Source: Insolitispirillum peregrinum (GTDB taxonomy: Bacteria; Pseudomonadota; Alphaproteobacteria; Rhodospirillales; Rhodospirillaceae). Taken from it: a stretch of DNA of 64,000 bases. Positions 1 to 6,389 of the stretch are shown in pieces; within the stretch, counting starts at the first letter, position 1; every line of letters begins with the position of its first letter. The notes beneath the pieces are model-generated. The model was not told where the DNA came from. It ran no database searches and worked only from the letters and a program-made list of their open reading frames with translations. Position numbers and translations under genes: made by a program. Where the stretch lies: assembly GCF_900156605.1 (NCBI RefSeq), contig NZ_FTOA01000006.1, forward strand, positions 1 through 64,000, written 5' to 3'.

Positions 1-27
1 CCGGACGCCAAGGGCAGCGAAGCGTAA
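1..27 (+). CDS. 3' end of an unidentified upstream gene (partial)
   Basis: Read in frame 1, the first 24 bases give PDAKGSEA followed by TAA at 25-27. A strong hairpin terminator follows 36 bases later, which fits the end of a plus-strand gene. Too little of the protein is present to assign a family, and a chance reading frame cannot be excluded. Confidence 0.3.
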   Translation, partial: PDAKGSEA

Positions 28-62
28 GCGAAGCAACATCTGGCCCCCGCAACCAAAATACC

Positions 63-96
63 AAAAAGCCCCCCGGCTCACGCCAGGGGGCTTTTT
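63..96. terminator. Bidirectional Rho-independent terminator
   Basis: An A5GCCCCC arm and a GGGGGCT5 arm flank a short loop. The A-run on one side and T-run on the other would make it work in both directions: for the gene ending at 27 on the plus strand and for the RND permease gene ending at 171 on the minus strand. Confidence 0.8.
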
Positions 97-170
97 GTAT
101 TTCCGCACCAACTCCCGGGATCAAAGGGCCCTGCGGCCCTTTGCGGGCGCGGGCAGAGCCCGCACGTCCT

Positions 171-3100
171 TCAAGCACCACCCTCTCCACGTGGCTTGAT
201 CCTGAACCACATGGCATAGAGCGCGGGCAGGAACAGCAGGATCAGCGCAGTTCCCGCTGCTGTCCCGCCAATCAGGGTATAGGCCATCGACCCCCAGAAA
301 ACGGAATGCGTCAGGGGAATGAAGGCCAGAACCGCAGCAAGCGCGGTCAGGATCACCGGCCTTGTCCGCTGTACGGTGGCTTCAACGACAGCGTGGTAAG
401 CATCCAGACCGGCGGCACGGTTTTCCTTGATCTGCTCGGTCAGGATCAGGGTGTTGCGCATCAGGATGCCCGCCAGCCCGATCAGGCCCAGAATTGCGTT
501 AAAGCCAAAGGGCTGGTTGAAGACCAGCAAGGCAGGGACAACGCCGACAAGGCCGAGCGGTGCGGTCAGCATGACCATGGCCATCATCGAAAAAGACCGA
601 ACCTGCAGCATGATGATGATCAGGGTGGCGGCGATCATCACCGGAAAGACCTTGGCCAGCGCGGCGTTCGCTTTGCCTGCCTCCTCGATGGAGCCGCCCA
701 TTTCGATGCGATAGCCAGCGGGAAGGGATGCGATGAGCGGCTGAAGAGCCTTGAGAACCTCCTTGGAGACCTCGGGCGGCTGGGTTTGTTCGTTGATATC
801 CGACCGAACGGTGATGGTGGGGATACGGTCACGGCGTTTCATGACCGGCTCTTCCAGACGTATTTCGGAATGGCCGATCTGATCGAGCGGTATCGAGCGA
901 CCATCCCGGCTGATCAGCGAAAAGCTGGCAAGCTGCGCCGGGTCCAGACGTTCGCTCCCTGCGCTGCGCGCCACGACGGCAACATTGCGGATGTCTTCGC
1001 GGACCTGAGTGACCGGAAGGCCAGAGAGGAGGAACTGAAGCTGCTGGCCAACCTCTGCCGGAGACAGGCCGATGAGGTTTAAACGATCCTGATCCGGGAT
1101 AAAGCGGAGGATTGGCGTCCGGTTTCCCCAATCCCGATTGGCTTCACGCACGTCCGGCACCGTCCGCATGATGTCGAGGGCTTTTTGGGACAGGCTATAG
1201 AGGTGTTCGGGATCAGGCCCCATAACCCGGAATTCAACCGGGAAGGGGGAGGGCGGACCAAAGACGAATTGCGTTGCCCGGACGTAGGCCTCGGGGGCCA
1301 GACCGTGGACCACCGCCTCCCGGAGATTGTGCTTCAGGGTGTCACGGGCCTTGGCGTCGGGGGTGAGAACGACGATCTTGGCAAAGGCGGGGTCTGGCAG
1401 CTCTGGGGCCAGTGCCAGATAAAAGCGTGGTGCGCCCTGACCGATATAGCTGGTGACAATTTGAGCCTCGGGCTGCTGCGCAAGCCACTGCTCGATTTTC
1501 TCCACGGCAGTGGTGGTTGCTGCGATGCTGGAGCCTTCGGGCAGGCGGACTTCCACCAGAACTTCCGGGCGGTCAGAGGTGGGGAAGAACTGCTGCTTGG
1601 TACCCCCCATGCCGATGACCGACGCGGCAAACAGCAGAGCGACGATGGCGCAGGTCAGGACTTTGTGGCGCACGGCAAAGCCGATCAGCCGCCGGAGCCG
1701 CCGGTAGTTGGGGGTGTCGTAAATTGCGGCGTGACCGCCAGCGACCGGCTGGATGGCGGGCAGCATCTTGACCCCGAGGTAAGGGGTAAAGATCACTGCG
1801 ACCAGCCAGGACACGATCAGGGCAAAGCCTACGATCCAGAAAATATTGCCCGCATATTCGCCCGCGGTCGAAGAGGCGAAGCCGACCGGCAGGAAGCCTG
1901 CAATCGTCACCAGAGTCCCGGACAGCATCGGGGCGGCGGTATGGCTCCACGCATAGGCGGCGGCCTTGATGCGGTCCATGCCTTCTTCCATTTTGACCAC
2001 CATCACTTCGATGGCGATGATGGCATCATCGACCAGCAGACCGAGCGCCAGAATCAGGGCACCAAGCGTGATGCGGTCGAAGAAGCGGCCGGTTTCCAGC
2101 ATGATCAGAAAGACGACAGCCAGCGTCAAGGGAACCGCCGCCGCCACCACAATGCCGACCCGCCACCCGAGACTGACGAGGCTGACCAGCAGCACCACCC
2201 CGAGGGCCATGGCGAATTTCATCATGAACTCGTCAACGGCATGGGTAATGTTGACCGCCTGATCGGTCACTTTGGCGAGCGTCATTCCCAACGGGAGCGT
2301 TGTGGCGATGGCGGCGGTTTTGTCCTCCAGCGCCGTGCCGAGCGCCAGACCGTTCCAGCCTTCCTGCATGACGGCGGCGAGCATGATGGCGGGCTTGCCC
2401 TGGTGCCGGATCAAAAAGGTCGGGGGATCTTCATAGCCCCGGCGAATGTCGGCGATGTCGGAGAGTTTCAGCATGCGCCCCTGAGCGGCGATCGGCGTGT
2501 CGGCGATGGAGGCAACACTGTCATAGGCTCCGTCAATCCGCAGGATGACATGCGGCCCACGGGTATCGACCGAACCCGCCGGAGTGATGCTGTTCTGGCG
2601 TTGCAAGGCGACAACAATGTCCTGTGCCGAAACGCCAAGAGTGGCCAGTTTGCGGTATGAAAACTCGACGAAAATCTGTTCGGGGCGCTCGCCCAGAATG
2701 TTGATCTTTTTGACGCCGGGCACATGCAGCAGGTCCTGCCGGATCACTTCGGCGTGGCGGACCAGCTCGTGCATGGGCATGCCGTCGGCCTTCAGGGCAT
2801 AAAGAGCGAAGCTGACGTCCGAATATTCGTCGTTCACAAACGGACCAAAGACACCAGGGGGCAGGTTTCTGGCTTCGTCTCCCAGTTTTTTCCGCGCCTG
2901 ATAGAATTCCTCCTGCACATCCTTGGGCGGCGTGCTGTCTTTCAGCGCCAAAGTCATCAGCGCCAAACCGGGGCGGGTGGTGGTATCGACCCGATCATAC
3001 CAGGCCAGTTCCTGCAGGCGCTTTTCCAGCGGCTCGGCGACGAGTTCCTGCATTTCGCGCGCGGTTGCACCCGGCCAGACGGCGGTCACCGTCAGGTTTT

Positions 3101-3233
3101 TGATGGTGAATTTCGGGTCTTCTGCCCGCCCGAGGTTGACGAAGGCATAGGCTCCGGCGGCCACCATCAACAGGATGAAGAACAGGGTGACCGCTCGCTC
3201 GCGGACGGCCAGCGCCGAAAGATTGAAGCTCAT
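171..3233 (-). CDS. RND efflux pump inner-membrane permease (AcrB/HAE1-like)
   Basis: The 1020-residue protein has the size and layout of proton-driven RND multidrug pumps: a cytoplasmic start, TM1 at about residues 12-32, a large periplasmic loop, a central block of membrane segments, a second periplasmic loop and a last membrane block. The paired acidic residues of the proton relay are visible near residue 400 in GLLVDDAIIAIE. It trades protons for substrate across the inner membrane together with the adaptor protein of the gene upstream, whose stop codon overlaps this start (TGATG). No TolC-type outer-membrane channel gene lies nearby, so that partner must be encoded elsewhere. The substrate cannot be read from the sequence. 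Expression is probably controlled by the divergent TetR gene through the operators at 4371-4421. Confidence 0.93.
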   Translation of the reverse strand: MSFNLSALAVRERAVTLFFILLMVAAGAYAFVNLGRAEDPKFTIKNLTVTAVWPGATAREMQELVAEPLEKRLQELAWYDRVDTTTRPGLALMTLALKDSTPPKDVQEEFYQARKKLGDEARNLPPGVFGPFVNDEYSDVSFALYALKADGMPMHELVRHAEVIRQDLLHVPGVKKINILGERPEQIFVEFSYRKLATLGVSAQDIVVALQRQNSITPAGSVDTRGPHVILRIDGAYDSVASIADTPIAAQGRMLKLSDIADIRRGYEDPPTFLIRHQGKPAIMLAAVMQEGWNGLALGTALEDKTAAIATTLPLGMTLAKVTDQAVNITHAVDEFMMKFAMALGVVLLVSLVSLGWRVGIVVAAAVPLTLAVVFLIMLETGRFFDRITLGALILALGLLVDDAIIAIEVMVVKMEEGMDRIKAAAYAWSHTAAPMLSGTLVTIAGFLPVGFASSTAGEYAGNIFWIVGFALIVSWLVAVIFTPYLGVKMLPAIQPVAGGHAAIYDTPNYRRLRRLIGFAVRHKVLTCAIVALLFAASVIGMGGTKQQFFPTSDRPEVLVEVRLPEGSSIAATTTAVEKIEQWLAQQPEAQIVTSYIGQGAPRFYLALAPELPDPAFAKIVVLTPDAKARDTLKHNLREAVVHGLAPEAYVRATQFVFGPPSPFPVEFRVMGPDPEHLYSLSQKALDIMRTVPDVREANRDWGNRTPILRFIPDQDRLNLIGLSPAEVGQQLQFLLSGLPVTQVREDIRNVAVVARSAGSERLDPAQLASFSLISRDGRSIPLDQIGHSEIRLEEPVMKRRDRIPTITVRSDINEQTQPPEVSKEVLKALQPLIASLPAGYRIEMGGSIEEAGKANAALAKVFPVMIAATLIIIMLQVRSFSMMAMVMLTAPLGLVGVVPALLVFNQPFGFNAILGLIGLAGILMRNTLILTEQIKENRAAGLDAYHAVVEATVQRTRPVILTALAAVLAFIPLTHSVFWGSMAYTLIGGTAAGTALILLFLPALYAMWFRIKPRGEGGA

Positions 3234-4351
3234 CAGTTGTCTCCGCCTTCGGCGGCTGTTCTGACGCGCGCCCCGTCCTGCAGCAGATGGGCTCCGAGTG
3301 CGACAACCTGATGGCCTGAACCCAGGCCGGAAATGATGGCGGCCTCGCTGGTCAGCCGGAGCACCGTGACGGGCTGGAACCGCACGGTCGAGGTTGAGCG
3401 GTCCAGAACCCAGACACCGGTTTTATGACCATCATCGAGCACGGCTCCGACGGGGACGCGGACCTCTTCCTGTGGCCCGTTCTGGTCCGCAAGCTGGATG
3501 GTCACCGTGGCCCCCAGTGGCGCCGACGCGGCCACACCGTCGAGCACGTAACGGGCTTCATAGGTGCGGGTTTGTGGATCGGCGGAGTCTGACAGTTGGC
3601 GGAGTTGTGCCGTGTACTGGTTCTGGTCGTCCCCGTAGATGCTGGCCTGCGCCATCGACCCAATCGCCGGGCGGATCGTTTCGGGCAAGGTAACGACCGC
3701 TTCGCGGGGGCCAGCCTGAGCGATTTGCACCACCGTCTGACCCGCGGCGACAACCTGCCCCGGCTCCCCGAAGGTATTGATGACGGTCCCGTCGCTCTCT
3801 GCGACCAGAACGGCATAGGTGGCTTCGTTTCCGGCAACCCGGGCTTCGGCTCCGGCGGCGGCGAGCTGTGCTCGTGCGGCATCCAGTGCCGCCCGGACCT
3901 GCTCATAGCGTTGTTTTGGAGTCCATCCATTGCGCAGCAGGTCGGCATACCGCTGTTCATCGGCGACCAGTTGCACGACCGATGCGCGGGCGGCGGTGAC
4001 CGCGTTGCGTTTGGCGGTGAGTGCCAGCAGCAGGTCGGTCTGATCGATCCGCAGCAACGGTTGCCCGGCCTTGACGTGTTCTCCGCTGTTGACGTACCGC
4101 TCGAGGATTTTGCCGGGAACGCGGAATCCGAGATTGCTGTGAACCCTGGCGGCGATGGTGCCGGTGAAGCTGCGCTGCTGCCCAGCGACGGTTTCTGCCG
4201 TTGCCAGTGCGACCAGCGGCGGGGCTTGTCGCGGGTCCGCTGTCGCAGCGGAGTCCGGCGCGGGGCCGGACAGCGTGGCAAAGGCCGCCGTCCCTGACAC
4301 CGCGATCAGCAGGCCGCCCAGCATAACGGCGTGTCTTTTTTTGATGTTCAT
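3233..4351 (-). CDS. RND efflux periplasmic adaptor (membrane fusion protein)
   Basis: This 372-residue protein starts with a signal anchor at about residues 9-29. It continues with a lipoyl-like half-motif (LGFRVPGKILERYVNSGEHV), a helical hairpin rich in Ala, Gln and Arg at about residues 105-175, the second lipoyl half and beta-barrel domains. This is the standard order in HlyD/AcrA-type adaptors. It links the RND permease to an outer-membrane channel. It is the first gene of the two-gene operon, with its start 19 bases from the nearer TetR operator box. The lack of a lipobox suggests it is anchored by the N-terminal helix rather than by lipid. Confidence 0.92.
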   Translation of the reverse strand: MNIKKRHAVMLGGLLIAVSGTAAFATLSGPAPDSAATADPRQAPPLVALATAETVAGQQRSFTGTIAARVHSNLGFRVPGKILERYVNSGEHVKAGQPLLRIDQTDLLLALTAKRNAVTAARASVVQLVADEQRYADLLRNGWTPKQRYEQVRAALDAARAQLAAAGAEARVAGNEATYAVLVAESDGTVINTFGEPGQVVAAGQTVVQIAQAGPREAVVTLPETIRPAIGSMAQASIYGDDQNQYTAQLRQLSDSADPQTRTYEARYVLDGVAASAPLGATVTIQLADQNGPQEEVRVPVGAVLDDGHKTGVWVLDRSTSTVRFQPVTVLRLTSEAAIISGLGSGHQVVALGAHLLQDGARVRTAAEGGDN

Positions 4352-4370
4352 GCCATCGCCTCGTTGGAAA

Positions 4371-4390
4371 TAGATTGCGTTCGAAATCTA
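4371..4390. promoter_or_regulatory. TetR operator box 1
   Basis: A 20-base imperfect palindrome with TAGATT at one end and AATCTA at the other, lying next to the efflux operon start. It is nearly the reverse complement of the second box at 4402-4421. Together they form one large inverted repeat whose outer 13 bases (AGATTGCGTTCGA and its complement) match perfectly. Assigned to the adjacent TetR gene by position and symmetry. Confidence 0.7.
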
Positions 4391-4401
4391 TGTAGGCTAA
4401 A

Positions 4402-4421
4402 TAGATGTCGAACGCAATCTA
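4402..4421. promoter_or_regulatory. TetR operator box 2
   Basis: Second 20-base box, TAGAT at one end and ATCTA at the other, in opposite orientation to box 1 with an 11-base gap. It sits just upstream of the ribosome binding site AAGGAGG (4424-4430) of the TetR gene, so binding here would be expected to repress the regulator's own gene as well as the pump. Confidence 0.7.
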
Positions 4422-4436
4422 AAAAGGAGGCCAACG

Positions 4437-5033
4437 ATGCGCGTCAGTCGCACTCAGGCAGAGGAAAACCGTCAGGCGGTGATCAATGCGGCAAGCCGCC
4501 TGTTCCGGGAGCGAGGCTTTGATGGCATTGGCCTCAAGGACTTGATGAAGGGGGCCGGTCTCACGCAGGGGGCGTTTTACAAGCAGTTCGAGTCAAAGAA
4601 TGATCTGGTGGCGCAGGCGTCCCGGCGGGCTCTGGAATGCACCCTTCAGCGATGGGAAGAGGCCGCCGCCAGCAATCCACAAGACCCGCTGGAGGCTGTG
4701 CTCGGTTTTTACCTCAGCATGGGGCATCGCGGGGAACCGATGGACGGTTGCCCGGTGGTTGCGCTCGGCTCGGACGTTGCCCGGCAGGATGCCGATGTGA
4801 AAGCAGCCTTTGAAGCCGGGATCGGGACATATCTCGACATGCTCGCCGGATGGATTGGCGAGGGTGACAGTGATCAGCCCAGTGGACGGGCGATGGCGAT
4901 CCTGTCGACGATGGTCGGCGCGCTGCTGCTGTCGCGGGCGGTGAATGACGAGCAGCTCTCCGGGGATTTCCTGCGCGCCGCCGCCGATCAAATCCGGGCA
5001 AGCGCACACCAGCACAAGAAAGAGATGAAATGA
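4437..5033 (+). CDS. TetR/AcrR-family transcriptional regulator
   Basis: The 198-residue protein carries a TetR helix-turn-helix at about residues 10-57, including AASRLFRERGFDGIGLKDLM and the recognition-helix region LTQGAFYKQFESKNDL. The ligand-binding C-terminal half has the GCPVVALGSDVA stretch seen in TetR members that control efflux or reductase genes. It is divergent from the RND pair and shares an 85-base promoter region containing two inverted operator boxes. It most likely represses the pump, itself and the co-transcribed SDR gene. The start is fixed by a strong AAGGAGG six bases upstream. The inducer is unknown. Confidence 0.92.
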   Translation: MRVSRTQAEENRQAVINAASRLFRERGFDGIGLKDLMKGAGLTQGAFYKQFESKNDLVAQASRRALECTLQRWEEAAASNPQDPLEAVLGFYLSMGHRGEPMDGCPVVALGSDVARQDADVKAAFEAGIGTYLDMLAGWIGEGDSDQPSGRAMAILSTMVGALLLSRAVNDEQLSGDFLRAAADQIRASAHQHKKEMK

Positions 5034-5848
5034 TGAACACTCCCCGGTCTGACATCGCCCTGGTGACAGGGGCTTCCTCCGGCATTGGCTATGCCGCGGC
5101 CCACGCCCTGCGGACTGCCGGATATCGCGTCTTTGGCACCAGCCGTCGTCCGGGAGCCAAGGGGCCCGATGGCGTCACCATGTTGGCCTGCGACGTGACC
5201 GATGATGTATCGGTGGCACAGTTGGTTGAACAGGTGCTGCGCGAGGGAGGCCGGATTGACCTGCTGGTCAACAATGCGGGCATTGGCTTGTTCGGTGGCG
5301 CGGAAGAGTCTTCGGTACCGCAGGTCCAGTCCCTGTTCGACGTCAACGTGTTTGGGGTCATCCGCATGACCAATGCCGTGCTGCCGGGGATGCGCCATCG
5401 CGGGGCAGGCCGGATCATCAATCTGAGTTCCGCCTATGGATTCATTCCGGCACCCTGTTTCGCTCTGTATGCGGCGACCAAGCATGCGGTGGAGGGCTAT
5501 TCCCAGTCGCTGGACCATGAACTGCGTGCGTTCGGGGTTCGGGTGATGGTGGTGCAGCCAACCTATACCCGGACCGCCTTCGATGACAATCTGGTGACGC
5601 CGGATCGCCTGCTGGGGGCGTATGACGCAGTCCGGGGGAGCATGAAACAGGTGGCGGCAGAAGCCTTGCAGCAGGGCGATACGCCTGAAATCGTTGCGGC
5701 AACCATCCTGAAGGCCGCAACGGACAAGGCACCAAAGCTGCGCTATCCCGCCGGGAAACTGGCGCGGAGGGTCAGCCTGTTGCGCCGCTTTGTTCCCGAG
5801 GCCGGGTTTGATCGCAGCCTGCGCAAGATGCTTCGGTTGCCGGTTTGA
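5030..5848 (+). CDS. Short-chain dehydrogenase/reductase (SDR)
   Basis: A 272-residue classical-type SDR. The nucleotide-binding motif TGASSGIG is at about residues 14-21, the structural motif NNAG at about 83-86, and the catalytic Ser and YxxxK lie in the SSAYGF and YAATK stretches. The Arg residues after the second beta strand (GTSRRPG) suggest NADP(H). It overlaps the TetR gene (ATGATG), so the two are co-translated; the start could be 5030 or 5033. The substrate is unknown. Placement in an efflux regulon suggests modification of a toxic carbonyl or alcohol compound, but this is inference. Confidence 0.88.
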   Translation: MMNTPRSDIALVTGASSGIGYAAAHALRTAGYRVFGTSRRPGAKGPDGVTMLACDVTDDVSVAQLVEQVLREGGRIDLLVNNAGIGLFGGAEESSVPQVQSLFDVNVFGVIRMTNAVLPGMRHRGAGRIINLSSAYGFIPAPCFALYAATKHAVEGYSQSLDHELRAFGVRVMVVQPTYTRTAFDDNLVTPDRLLGAYDAVRGSMKQVAAEALQQGDTPEIVAATILKAATDKAPKLRYPAGKLARRVSLLRRFVPEAGFDRSLRKMLRLPV

Positions 5849-6160
5849 CCGGAATGCGGCCCGGTTTTGTGGAGGGATGGACAGCATGAGTACCGTTTCC
5901 CCACGGGAAGGCGTGGGGGCCTTGGCTTCGGTCCGACAGGTGCCGCCCGGCATTCTCGCCGGGGCGATCATCCCGACGATGATGGGGGGGGCCAAGATTC
6001 TGGAGCAGAACCAGCTCAGCACTACCAAGCAGTATTGCCACCCATAGAATGACCAGTAGGTGAAGATTGCGGAGCAGGTGGTGATGATGGCGGGGGAGTA
6101 AGGGGTGAGGCTAACGGTGGATGCCCCCACGGCTGGGAGGGCTGTGGGGACATCCACTTT
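5849..6160. other. Gene-free GC-rich stretch, possible decayed coding sequence
   Basis: About 310 bases with normal chromosomal composition. Short open frames exist on both strands, one of them with a hydrophobic stretch on the minus strand, but none has a convincing ribosome binding site or a recognisable family. It may be the remains of a gene cut when the neighbouring low-GC operon arrived. Confidence 0.3.
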
Positions 6161-6219
6161 ATCCGGGCAAGTCCGAAATGCCTATTTAAGAATATATTTT
6201 TAAATTCACTCTTTCCGTG

Positions 6220-6238
6220 TATCTCTTGCATTGAGATA
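6220..6238. promoter_or_regulatory. Inverted repeat, candidate activator site 1
   Basis: TATCTC, seven bases, then GAGATA: a perfect six-base dyad. Its centre is about 137 bases before the transcription start predicted from the -24/-12 promoter, within the usual distance for an upstream activator sequence of a bacterial enhancer-binding protein. Confidence 0.45.
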
Positions 6239-6244
6239 AATGCA

Positions 6245-6263
6245 CATAATTCGACAAATTATG
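6245..6263. promoter_or_regulatory. Inverted repeat, candidate activator site 2
   Basis: CATAATT, five bases, then AATTATG: a perfect seven-base dyad lying 25 bases (centre to centre) after the first repeat. The two dyads do not share sequence, so they may not be bound by the same protein. The spacing and position still fit tandem activator sites. Confidence 0.45.
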
Positions 6264-6338
6264 GAAGATAAAATACATATTTTAGGAATATGAAATAAAA
6301 ATATATAATAAAATCAAATCGATAAAGAAATATATGAT

Positions 6339-6355
6339 TTGGCACAATATGTGCT
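6339..6355 (+). promoter_or_regulatory. Sigma-54 (-24/-12) promoter of the helicase operon
   Basis: TTGGCAC followed by GTGCT gives the invariant GG (6341-6342) and GC (6353-6354) separated by exactly ten bases, with the full TTGGCAC block of the -24 consensus. Transcription would begin near 6366, about 24 bases before the helicase start codon. The last gene of the operon encodes a sigma-54 activator, which supports the call. Confidence 0.85.
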
Positions 6356-6389
6356 TTCCATTTATAGGGAGCCTGCCTAGGAGATGTAA

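Larger units (their letters stand above)
6161..6338. promoter_or_regulatory. AT-rich regulatory region upstream of the helicase operon
   Basis: Very AT-rich DNA that starts abruptly after about 6180 and runs to the sigma-54 promoter. It contains no gene. It holds two perfect inverted repeats, listed separately, in the place where a sigma-54 activator usually binds. A-tracts throughout could help DNA bending between activator and polymerase. Confidence 0.6.

Noticed and set aside
1185-2660. Plus-strand open frame of 491 residues opposite the RND permease gene
   Set aside because: It is an antisense shadow; the RND protein is complete and has family motifs.
4988-6157. Minus-strand 389-residue open frame reaching over the SDR gene
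   Set aside because: Most of it is antisense to the SDR gene; the N-terminal hydrophobic part has no ribosome binding site or known family.
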